Shown here in pieces: positions 33,887 through 43,473 of a DNA stretch of 64,000 bases. The notes beneath the pieces were generated by a model. That model did no database searches and had not been told where the DNA came from. It worked only from the letters and a program-made list of their open reading frames with translations. Source of the DNA: Calamus simplicifolius. Lineage: Eukaryota > Streptophyta > Magnoliopsida > Arecales > Arecaceae. Position 1 is the first letter of the stretch, and every line of letters starts with the position of its first letter. The position numbers and the translations under genes are program-made. The stretch spans positions 385,181-449,180 of the forward strand of contig UESW01001791.1 in NCBI GenBank assembly GCA_900491605.1, in the 5' to 3' direction.

Positions 33887-35118
33887 GAATCATCATCAGT
33901 CCCATATCGCAGCAGGTTCTGTGCGATCCTTCATGCCTCCTCTAATGTCGGAATCAAGGGTAGGATCTCCCTTCCAAAGATGCCCACCAACATCGCCATG
34001 GGGGATTTGATCCTGAGAGAAGAGAACCCGGCCACCAGGCAAAGTCGAACACATATCGCCACGCCTAACAAAGACGAAGATTTGATCATCACCAAGCTTC
34101 ATGCCATTGCCGAGGCAGTCGCGGATCGAGCAGAGATGCACGCCATCATCGGAGAACAGAGGAACAACTGGAATCACCTCTTCCTCCACTCCATCAACTC
34201 CATCAGCCTCGCTGCATCCCTCATGACAGGAATCTCGTCCATCCCATTGGGCGAAGCCGCACCTCACCTCCTTGCCTTCAAGCTCTCTTCCGTGGTCTTG
34301 TTCACCGCTGCAACCGGGATGATGCTGGTCGTCAACAAGATCCAGCCTTCCCAGCTGACCGAAGAACAAAGGAATGCGACCCGGCTGTGGAAGCAGCTCG
34401 AGAGATCGATACACGCGACACTCGCCCTCGGAGCCCCTACCGAGATGGACGTCCAAGAGGCTTTGAAGAAGGTGCTCGCACTCGAGAAGGCTTACCCGCT
34501 GCCTTTGCTCCCCGGGATGCTGGAGAAGTTCCCTGAAACCGTAGAGCCCACTCGATGGTGGCCTAAACTAAGGCGGCAAGAGAGACGTCCAAAATGCGTC
34601 GATGGGGCGGGAAGCAATGGCTGGAGCAAGGAGCTGGAAGAGGAGATGAAGGGCGTTCTGAGAGTACTGAAGGTGAAAGATGAGGAGTACGTGAGGTTGG
34701 GCAAGCTGGTATTGAAGATTAATAAGACTTTAGCCACCTCAGGCCCGCTGCTCGCTGGCCTGGCTGCGATCGGTGCCGGTTTGATTGGCTCTCCGGCTCT
34801 TGGCCAATTGCCTCCGTTGCTCGGCGTCGTCGGAGGGCGCTTGCAGCCGTAGTGAATACCTTGGAGCATGGTGGGCAGGTGGGAATGGTGTTTGAGCTGT
34901 TCCGCAACCTCGGCGGCTTCTACCGAAGGTTAGAAGAAGAAATCGAGTCAAATTTGGAGGAAAGAGATGTGCAGAAGAGGGAGAATGGGGAGCTGTTTGA
35001 GATGAAGATGGCATTGCAGCTAGGAAGGAGCCTCCCTGAGCTTAGAGACCTGGCATCGTATGCTTCCCCCTCGTGTAACGATGAAGACATTAAAGAGTTC
35101 GCCGGCAAGCTGTTCTGA
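33887..35118 (+). pseudogene. F-box-like (At4g22030 family) host gene, main fragment, with one frameshift
   Basis: The frame continues from the 5' fragment at 33892. An internal Met at 33980 starts 290 open codons to a TAG at 34850. Family marks: WNHLFLHSINSISLAASLM, EERSIHATLALG-like (seen as LERSIHATLALG), LEKAYPLPLLPGMLEKFP, TRWWPK. In the +1 frame the sequence goes on with VNTLEHGGQVGMVFELF to ENGELFEMKMALQLGRSL and a TGA at 35116. One missing G near 34836 (GGAGGG then CGC) accounts for the change: 1280 coding bases plus one is 427 codons. Two hydrophobic stretches (about codons 120-155 and 300-320 of the joined frame) are seen. Despite the family name I see no F-box motif. Its function is not known. 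High GC sets it apart from all neighbours. Confidence 0.8.
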
Positions 35119-35318
35119 TTTTTCCCAAACTGTTTATACTACCGTACATTTTGTTCTGTAAGATAAAACTTACTTCTGTAGATACGGTAATTTTTAGAGG
35201 GGATGTATATGCTTATATGGTTTCTGATTTGAAAGGAAATTTGAGCTTATGAGGTGACTTCTTTTTCCTATAAAGTTATTTTTTTTCTCCTCAGCATTGT
35301 CAGATCTATGTAGCCACA
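35119..35318 (+). other. Probable 3' UTR of the F-box-like gene
   Basis: T-rich sequence follows the stop. I see no clear gene. The MULE starts at 35328, so the gene's terminator region has been hit or closely approached by the element. Confidence 0.4.
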
Positions 35319-35327
35319 ACGTCAACA

Positions 35328-35385
35328 GGGAAAATCTATTTGGACCGCGGAAATAGCTGAGGAGCCCCCTCATTTTACTTTTTTT
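35328..35385 (+). repeat. Left TIR of MULE
   Basis: The repeat is about 50 bases, with several mismatches to the right copy. The core CTATTTGGNCC and GCTGAGGAGCCCCCT are shared. A T-run of 20 follows at 35380. Confidence 0.8.
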
Positions 35386-35796
35386 TTTTTTTTTTTTGTA
35401 CTTAAGAGCCCTCCTATTTTACTCAGTAGCCCTCCTAATTTTTTAAAATTTTCAAATTACCCCTTTTCCTTCCCGCCCTCCCCCCCAAATTACTATTTGG
35501 CCCCCCCCATCCCCCCATCCGACCCCCGTCCGATCCTTCTCCTTCCCACCCCCTTGCTCGTGCTCACCTCCTCACGGTGCTCCCCGGCAGCGGAGCATCT
35601 TCTCCGATAAGGTAAGCTCTCCCTCCTTTCCTCCCTTCATCTTCCTCCCTCCTTCCTCCCTCCTTCCTCATTTCCTCACTCGAACTTTCCCCTTCAAGTT
35701 ATTTTTTTTAAGCCAATATCCCTCCCTCCCGACGTCCGTACGTGATCGACGGCTCTGCCCCCTTCATCCCCCCACTTCGGACGTCTCCCAGCTCTG

Positions 35797-35955
35797 TTCA
35801 GCCCTGGTTGGCCGAACAGAGAACCTCTGTTCGGCCCTCCAGGGCCGAACAGAATTGATCTGTTCGATCGAGCTGGGCCGAACAGATTTATGTCTGTTCA
35901 GCCTTGCTCGACCGAACATTTCTATGTCTGTTCGGCCTAGCTGGGCCGAACAGAG
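35797..35955. repeat. Left subterminal palindromes of MULE (CTGTTCGGCC type)
   Basis: About four inverted pairs of CTGTTCGGCC and GGCCGAACAG with short loops occur in 160 bases. They lie between the TIR and the PMD gene. A similar set lies near the other end (39250-39378). Confidence 0.75.
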
Positions 35956-36179
35956 TAATTAAATTATAAAATATAATTATAATAAAGTATATTATAATTA
36001 TTATAATAATCAAGTATATTATAAAGTATATTAGAATTTATAATATATTATAAAGTATATTATAATTATAATCAATATATTATTATAAAGTATATATAAT
36101 AAAGTATATTATATATTTTTAATAAAAATATATATTTTGATATTTTTATTTTACTAATGAATATTGTAATGTTTCATAT
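35956..36179. other. AT-rich spacer in MULE
   Basis: The stretch is almost purely A and T with repeated TATTATAA and AAGTATATTA motifs. No gene is seen; it could hold the promoter of the PMD gene. Confidence 0.5.
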
Positions 36180-37985
36180 ATGGATGCTGGCCCCTCACGA
36201 GTTAGACCCACAGCGTCTGCCAGGAGACGTAGAACCCAAGCGCCTGAGGTTATTGAGATTCGTAAGCTTCCTGAGGATCTTGTTGCACCATCGCCCCCAA
36301 ATGAGACAGCAGACGAGGACATCCCAGCTATAGATGTTGATGATGATGAGGCGGATGGTCCTTGTCCAGGCGATCCTAAGGATGACTCTGTCTTTAGAAG
36401 TTTCAGGACACATATTGCAGCCTCCATCTGGAGGCAACATGTATTTGTTCGTTGTTCTACCTTATGTTATTTAATGTATTATTCGATGCTGTTATGTGTT
36501 ATTTATGTTATCCATTTATATTTCGCAAGAACAGACTCCACTGAAGTGCATGAACCATGCTGCCAAAGTAGGTGAGTGGCAGTGGTGGGCATCAGGGCAA
36601 TTGAATAGGAGATTCAGGGATATAGTTCAGCAGTCGGGTCTTCTAGAGCTAGTGCATTGCTCTTATCGGTTCGCTGATAAGATTCTTGTCTCGAGCTTTG
36701 TAAAGAGATGGCAGCCCGAGACGAACACCTTCCATCTTCCCTTTGGCGAGATGACAATCACATTGGATGATGTTGCCGCCATATTAGGGATTAGTGTCAT
36801 GGGTGCCTCAGTGTCCTTGTCTACAATTAGGATGAGTGATCGGGATGCTGAGGACCTACTAGTGCAGCTATTGGATGTATCACGGGATGACACGCGTCAG
36901 GAGGTTCTATCTATCTGTGGTCAGTTGTGAGGTTAGAGTGGCTGAAGAGTCATTCCATAATGTATCAGATAGAGATAGCCGCCGTAGGATAGACTGTGCA
37001 GCGCGAGCATATTTGCTTTTTTTGTTAGGGTGTACACTTTTTGTCGATAAGAGCGGGACGAGGGTGCCTATAGCTTATCTTGCTCTACTTCGGCATTTGG
37101 ATAGAGTGAGTACATATGCCTAGGGTGCGGGTGCCTTGGCTCATTTATATCGGCAGTTGGGGATTGCGTCAAGGGCATCCGTTAGACAGATCAGTGGATA
37201 TATGACGCTTCTCCAGGCATGATTTATGAGCATTTTCCCTTTCTCACTCCTCACCCAGCCCTAGACTATACTGATGCTAGGCCCCGCGTACACCGATGGA
37301 CTCCTGGCACTCCGCCTCAGATGACGATGGACCATTTGGTGATTCTGCGCGAGTCATTGAACATACTGAGGGTAGATGAGGTATGTACCATAGGACCATG
37401 CACTTGTATTTATATAATTTATCATACATTATGAAACTAATTTCAATTTAATATAATGCAGGTAGTTTGAGATCCCCATCGTCTTATCCGGGATGATCGT
37501 TCGTTCCTTGATATTGCATTCTTTAGTGGATGCCTGAAGTGCATGGATGTCGTAGAACCCTATCATCTTGAAAGGGTTTTATGACAGTTCGATAGGATAT
37601 AGACGATCCCCCGTACACCACTAGCCCTTAAGTGAGCCAGCAGAGGATTGACAACAGCTTCATACCGCATACGGTACATCTTCTATGAGCAGTTATGGGA
37701 AAGGTGGGAAGATCACCTACTGAGCACAGCGAGCAGGAGCTATCCGGTGACCCAACCCTCAGATTGCGTACCGGGATTTTTGGAGTGGTATTCTCGGATC
37801 ATGCATCTGGCTGTTCACCCTCTGAAGAGCTGATCCAGTATCTACTCCCGATCACGTCCCGATGATGCTGATGCTGACGTGCTAGGCCGGCGTATTGCAG
37901 ATGCGCTTGGCCTTTACACTGGCATACTTGATATGGATCGGAGGAGGCTGCTGCGTCACAAGGGATGCACATGTACGATATCATA
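36180..37985 (+). pseudogene. Plant mobile domain (PMD) gene carried by the MULE
   Basis: Exon 1 (36180-36440, from ATG, Arg-rich and acidic) joins in phase across a GT..AG intron (36441-36534) to exon 2, which has FADKILVSSFVKRWQPET and FHLPFGEMTITLDDVAAILG, the mark of the PMD family (MAIN/MAIL1-like, PF10536). A shift near 36925 leads to AARAYLLFLLGCTLF, then RQLGIASRASVRQISGYMTL. A second GT..AG intron is 37381-37461. Exon 3 has RRIADALGLYTGILDMDRRR near its end. Stops in exon 3 at the places of a Trp, an Arg (CGA to TGA) and a Gln (CAG to TAG) point to C-to-T decay. PMD proteins are linked to silencing of transposons and to gene expression in plants, and many are carried by MULEs. The intron-exon structure shows that it came from a gene rather than from cDNA. 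Confidence 0.8.
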
Positions 37986-38089
37986 TCGCAGATGACACAT
38001 GTATTGTAGGGTCAGCATATCTCTACGATGCAGCCTGTTCAGCCTGATGTTCCTGGCCCTAGTCATGCATTGCCACAGCAGTACAGGCA

Positions 38090-39020
38090 TCGACAACGGC
38101 GTGGTGGGTATCCCTGATGTACCTCATGTGTTGCCGTAGGAAATACCCTCTGAATTGCATTCAATAGAGCCAAGTCTCTATCTGTGACTATCACCTCAGG
38201 CAGAGCATCATCGTCCATGACACTGCGTAATCTCTCTAATGCCTATGTATAGTTATCTTCTCGCTCAGAGTCCATATACACAAAAGTAATAGAAAATGTC
38301 AGGTCAGTTGATGTCACCCCAACAATCTCTAAGAGAGGAAGATGATATCTATTCATCTTGTAAGTGCAATCCATTACAACACATGAGGAAATGCACGTAA
38401 CAAGTCTATACTGCCAGGGTGTGCCCAAAACAAGTCACGCACAGCATCAGACTTGATACAATTCCTATGCCACTCAATGTATTTACACTCAGATAATTTA
38501 CCAAGAAGATGTTGCATCTGAGATCTTCCAGCAATCTCTACAGCCTTGCACTTCTGTCGTACATTGTAGATTGTCTTCATTGTCGTAACATTGAGGGCAT
38601 CCCTTTGCTTCAAAGTAGATAAAATGTCCTTAGGCCGAACCAAACTCTTCGACATCTCCACTAGTATTGTAGTCTCCTGCTTAGATAATTATCCCGCATA
38701 TGAATGCCCCTCGAGATGCTTTGCAGCTGGATGATTGTGCACACCGCAAATGACCGTTAACATCCAATCATATGCAGTGTCCAATTTCTTCCCTCTTAAG
38801 GCAAAAGGACATCCACACTTCTTAGTGCCACTGGCCTTGGTCTTTGATCCCTTTCCTTGATGTGTTTACTTTTGCAAGTACCGCTCCTTTCGCAAGAAAA
38901 AATAATTCTTGGTTTCTTAACATTGCTGCCCGAATCGAATTTTTTAATAATAACGACAAATCCATTCCTCTTTCCGACTTCCCGACACCAATTCCACATT
39001 TCTTCTCTACATTTGAATAT
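38090..39020 (-). pseudogene. MULE transposase, N-terminal half
   Basis: On the - strand the first part (38796-38999) has GFVVIIKKFDSG and CERSGTC, the FAR1/MuDR-type DNA-binding pattern, then CGVHNHPAAKHLEGH. The middle part (38374-38661) has RQKCKAVEIAGRSQMQHLL, and 38243-38428 has VVMDCTYKMNRYHLPLLEI, the start of the DDE domain with its first Asp. The second Asp block reads VIVTDRDLALLNAI near 38190. The sequence then ends near 38100; the third acidic residue and the zinc finger of the usual transposase are missing. Stops and shifts also occur at about 38425, 38670 and 38870. Confidence 0.8.
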
Positions 39021-39249
39021 CTATAAAATAAATAGTTTTATGTTGGTAGACAATTTTAAACATTGCTTAGTCAAATAATATGAAAATAAATGCAATTAAA
39101 TTTTACCTCGTAAGTTGTAAATTCATTTGTATAATCCATTACACAATCGGAGCCAATCACGCTACATTCAGTCGAAGCATCGTCCTGCACGATCAAATAA
39201 TAATTTTAAATCCTAATTATAATTAATCAAAAAAATAGAGGATAAACAT
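39021..39249 (-). other. Presumed leader of the MULE transposase
   Basis: This AT-rich sequence is upstream of the transposase on the - strand. No gene is seen. Confidence 0.35.
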
Positions 39250-39378
39250 TCTGTTCGGCCACTCAGGGTCGAAAAGAAGATTTATGTTCAGCCCACCAGG
39301 GCTGAACATATTTACGTTGTTCGGCCCTATGTGGCCGAACAGAGCTCACCTGTTCGGCCACACAGGGCCAAACAACGT
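39250..39378. repeat. Right subterminal palindromes of MULE
   Basis: Four inverted pairs of the CTGTTCGGCC type mirror the left set. The spacers differ from those on the left, so it is the short motif and not the whole region that is repeated. Confidence 0.7.
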
Positions 39379-39669
39379 ACGAATCGTGAAACAAAAAATT
39401 GACGACGGATCGCACGCACTAACTTTTGCGACCGTAGCACCTTCATAAATTATTAATTGATTGTCCATTGCTTGATTTCAACCTTAAATCGCTTCAATCG
39501 ACGATCTAATGAAGATCCGGAATGAGGCAGGCGGAGGAAGGTAGCAGGGTCTCTAGGGGGCTGTTTGGGGGGCTCGGGGGCTGTTTGGGCGGCTCTTGAG
39601 GGGGGGAGGGGCTGTTTAGTAGGTAGGGATATTTTGGTTCAAAAAAATTAGGGGTAAAAAGGCCATTTT

Positions 39670-39725
39670 TTTATTTTGGCGTAGGGGGCTCCTCAGCAAT
39701 ATACGTGGGCCAAATAGAAGCTCCC
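39670..39725 (-). repeat. Right TIR of MULE
   Basis: It is the inverse of the left TIR, with mismatches, ending AGAAGCTCCC. The stretch before it (39540-39620) is G-rich with repeated GGGGGCTGTTTGGG, mirroring the C-rich left stretch (35460-35520). Confidence 0.8.
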
Positions 39726-39734
39726 ACGTCAACT

Positions 39735-42724
39735 CACCTATAATTTATGCATCCAATATGAAATTTATTTATTTGGTGTCTGAATGGAATCGGCCCTGCT
39801 AAATGAAAACAGAGTTGGCAGCTTTATTATCTTTGACTTGGTTGCATAAGGTACAGTTTGATATTAAAAAGTAATAGTCATAAAGAATATGAAGAAGATA
39901 GATTGATATTAAAAAGGGATGCTTTATACTTCATTATTTCTTAAAACAAAGGAAAGAGATCAGAGATAGCTTTCGAAATAAGAAGATAGACGACATCTTG
40001 AAACAAGAGAAAAAGATCAGATAATAGTTTTCCAAATAAGAGGATAGACTGCATCTTAAAATTAAAAAAAGAGATCAGAGAATGACGTCATATTCTACTT
40101 TCCATAAGGGATGGGCGGCAAGTCACCTTCTATAGAAGGCTTATTTGCTTCCTTTGATGCTGAGATGACTTTATAAAAATCTTGAGATATCCTAATCGAG
40201 TAGATGACGCTTACTTTGACTGAGATTCTATGTGGCTGCTGAGGTGGTACATTGAATATGATCCTTCATGGTCTTGGGTCTTCAACTTCTTATACTTTGA
40301 CTCAATAAATATTGACTTGACTCAAATAAAATTACTTGACTCGTACTTGACTCAAATAAAATTATTGAACTCATATTAACAAAACTTAATTACATGACTT
40401 AAAGTCAAACCAACATAAAGTAAGAAATTCATAATGACTCTGGATTCAAATGAATTGACATGAATCAAAAGTCTAACTACATCAATAAGAAATCCATAAT
40501 GCGCTTAGTAACTTCTTTTTAATCCTAGTGCCTACACCACCCTCCCTTCATATATCATTTTGATTTAATTAATAAACTAGTAGGGGTCTATGTCAAACCC
40601 TCTATCATTAAGTTGGCTTTATATTAATAAATTCTTAGTTTTAAATATTTTTTAATTTATTAAAAAAATATTTTTATAAATAAAAAAATTATTTTCATTT
40701 ATTTAAGGGGGATGGGCCGTGTCAGGCCTAGCCCAGACTCTTGTGGGCTGTGCTGTGCCTGGCCCTTGTGGGCCGTGCCATCCCAGGCTCTTTTGGACCT
40801 CATCAATTACACATTGATATTTACTATTCAGTCATTGATTGCAATAAAAATCCAACAGCTCAACTTTGCTAGCTTCCATCTAACCTAGATTGCTAAGAAC
40901 TTTTTTTCTTTCGATGTAAGATTGCTAGGAACTTTTGAATCACAAATAACACAACCTGTCGGCGTCAAAGGTACCAACTTTTCCACACTGATATGCTGCA
41001 GTTTACACAATTTTTATTTATCAATAGGAATGAATAGAGTAGACCACATATATTACATGCTAATGCTAAAAGTTTAATTTTTTTCCTGATCCTAACTACC
41101 ATTAACACGAATTATGGACAAGAAAGAGCATAGCTCTGAACGAAATGAACTAATTCAAGATCACTGGTGGAAAACATGTACTGAAAATGGAAGGATTGAC
41201 TGAAAACTAAGAGGCCGCATCTCGATTCAGAGGAGCAAGATAGACTTACTCCAACAAAGTCTATGTCTTGAACCCCGGAGCTCAAATTCCTGAGAGCAAA
41301 CTCTAAAGAAACCAGCGAGATTGTGGAATTGGAGTGAGATTTTACCTGACCTGACGAAGCACGGAGGAAAGTCATGGCCGCTTCTTTGGAGAGGCTGAGG
41401 GCTTCGGTCGGTGGTGGAGAGAAGAGATAAGGCATCGGATGGAATGAGGGATGGAGAGCCTGGAAGTAGGATTAGCCATTCTAACTAGCTTCTAACTTCT
41501 CGCCCGCTGCGTTCAAGAGTGGAGAGGAGGCCACGTCGAATGGAAGGCGGATTGGCGATTCCCTCCTGATCCTCGGCCCATTGAGATTAATAAGAGGAGG
41601 AAAAGTCTTGGCAGGAATTGCACAACACATGTCAAAGATAAAAATAATATTTTTATTTTTTTGCATATGAACATGCCGTGCATCAATCACTGCATATGGG
41701 TGCAAGCAATACTTTTTCAATAAGAGAGAGGAGGATATTGAAATCGATAAAAAAGTTTTTGTGCACCATGCACAATAATTTTATATGCATTAAAATATTT
41801 TTATTTTTTTTACATCACATATATCATGTGGATGCGCAGATATAAAGAGTTTTTGTTAAGATCAAAATCATCGCCTAATCTATTACTCGATTTATTTGTA
41901 CCTATGCTTGCCATCATGCATCTAGTTAATAAAAATAAAAATAAAAATAAATTTTTTTATAACTTGTTATCATAAAAAAATTAAAAAAATATATTGTTAG
42001 CCCTTAGATTTTTTACTCAAGATTTATTTTTGGCTTTTAACTGGATGTAATTTTTAGCTTTTAACTGGATGCAATTTAGCCCTTCATGTTTGTAGAATGC
42101 CATCTTTCTAACATTTCATAATATGAATTATTTAAAATTAAAAAATAATAAAAGCAAGCTACATATTTTTGTTTGAATCAATTATTTTATTAATTTTAAA
42201 AATATACAATATTTTTAAAATAAAAGAAACCAATTGTAACAATTAAAAGTTTGAGAATCAGAATATAGTTTGAGTCGATATATATTTATATTCTAGCCTC
42301 TATATATATATATATATATAAAAGCTTTGTTATGATATTTGTACTTATTCTATTATTTTTTAATAATTAGATCTACTTTTAATGCACTAGATTAAGAAAC
42401 CGAATAATCTATTTCATCAATGGTGTGCAATAGTAGGGATCATATTACCGTATACCATTTTTTTTGTACAAGCGGGCAATCAACCGTATACTATGTCTGG
42501 TATACCATGTTTGGTAAATTTTTGAATGGTAATTTATCAATCAACATAGGGACCAGATTACCTTATTTATATAGCCTCGCTTTCAAACCCTCGATTTCCC
42601 TTATTATTTATACGGCTTTGAGGCGTCGCAGGCACCAAAGGTCGGGTGTTTTTATTCAACCTCCTTCTCGTGAACTCTCATCTCTATCTCCATCTTTTTT
42701 TTTCTTTCGCCTTCGATTCCTCCT
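39735..42724. other. Non-coding stretch between MULE and NUP1-like pseudogene
   Basis: I see no gene that I can support. Simple repeats occur: AAAAAT units at 41930-41950 and a TA run at 42299-42320. A GC-rich duplicated phrase (GGGCCGTGCC type) lies at 40705-40800. A short open piece on the - strand (41112-41435) could be a first exon, with a donor-like AGGTAAAAT near 41345, but nothing matches it. From about 42580 the sequence becomes the upstream region of the pseudogene. Confidence 0.4.
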
Positions 42725-42971
42725 ATGGCGGTGGTGGTGTACGAGGGCGGTGCTGAGGGACAATTTCCAAAGCGCTCCTTCCGGCGGGCCCTCAGGACGC
42801 ATTATGACTGGCCCTCGGACATGGCTTGTGGCCTCCTTCGGGGCTGCCACCTGGCTCCGATGGAGATTGGAGGAAGCGGCTGGTTGTCCAAACTCGTTGA
42901 TCCTACCTCCTGGATCATCGCTTGGGGCGCCTCCCATCTTTTCTCCTCCATCTTTGACAAGTGTCACCCAG
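42725..42971 (+). pseudogene. NUP1/NUP136-like nucleoporin pseudogene, exon 1
   Basis: ATG at 42725 starts MAVVVYEGGAEGQFPKRSFR. Then GGSGWLSKLVDPTSWIIAWG and ASHLFSSIF follow, the conserved N-terminal block of plant NUP1-type nuclear basket proteins. A donor (CCCAG|GTTGAA) is at 42971/42972. The exon is 82 codons and one base, and the next exon supplies the two missing bases. NUP1 is a nuclear pore basket protein with FG repeats in its C-terminal half; no FG part is seen in this window. Confidence 0.7.
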
Positions 42972-43426
42972 GTTGAATTTCTTGTCCCTGCTGTGTATTT
43001 CTTGTTCGGTTGTTGGCCTTTAAAGTCCTGGTGGATAGGGTTTTCAATTTCAGGAGCCAAAGGATCGATTATTCATAAAATTTCATATGTGCTATGAGGT
43101 CCTTTGACCACCTACATACCATCATTTCCTTTTATCTATGCTTTGAGTTCATCAGTCCAATTGTATTTTTGGAGAATATCAGTTGAAACCATCATATATT
43201 GGCCTTTTTTTATATTTTGTGATTTGATTGACATCATCATGCCTTTTTAATATCAATCTGTCTTCTTCATATTCTTTATGACTATTACTTTTCAAAGTGG
43301 TGTTCATGTGGTGAGTTGGTCATATTTCTTTTGTTTTCTCCATTCAGCTATCTATTGTTTCATTGATGAAGCATCTAAATTTTCTTTCTAAGCTTCAATA
43401 TGTTTACAACTTTGTTGTATGTGCAG

Positions 43427-43473
43427 AGGAAAACCATCAATCCAGACAAGAAGTTACTGAAACGCCTTCTCCT
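43427..43473 (+). pseudogene. NUP1-like pseudogene, exon 2
   Basis: This 47-base exon lies between an AG (TATGTGCAG) and a GTAAGT donor at 43474. With the last base of exon 1 it codes EENHQSRQEVTETPSP in phase and ends in phase 0. The identification rests on its position, phase and splice signals. Confidence 0.6.

Larger units (their letters stand above)
35328..39725. mobile_element. MULE with plant-mobile-domain gene, TIRs and 9-bp TSD
   Basis: The ends are inverted repeats: left GGGAAAATCTATTTGG, right reverse complement GGGAGCTTCTATTTGG, then both run into GCTGAGGAGCCCCCT. The direct repeat ACGTCAAC(A/T) at 35319-35327 and 39726-39734 (8 of 9 bases) is the target duplication. Inside are a PMD gene on the + strand and part of a MULE transposase on the - strand, in convergent order. 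Length about 4.4 kb. It is non-autonomous because the transposase lacks its C-terminal half. Confidence 0.85.

Noticed and set aside
34492..34869. Open frame on the - strand over the host gene
   Set aside because: Shadow of a GC-rich coding region; composition is that of the opposite strand of a real frame.
41112..41435. Possible first exon on the - strand (MPYLFSPPPTEAL) with a donor-like site
   Set aside because: No second exon, no family match and no promoter seen; kept only as a remark in the intergenic entry.
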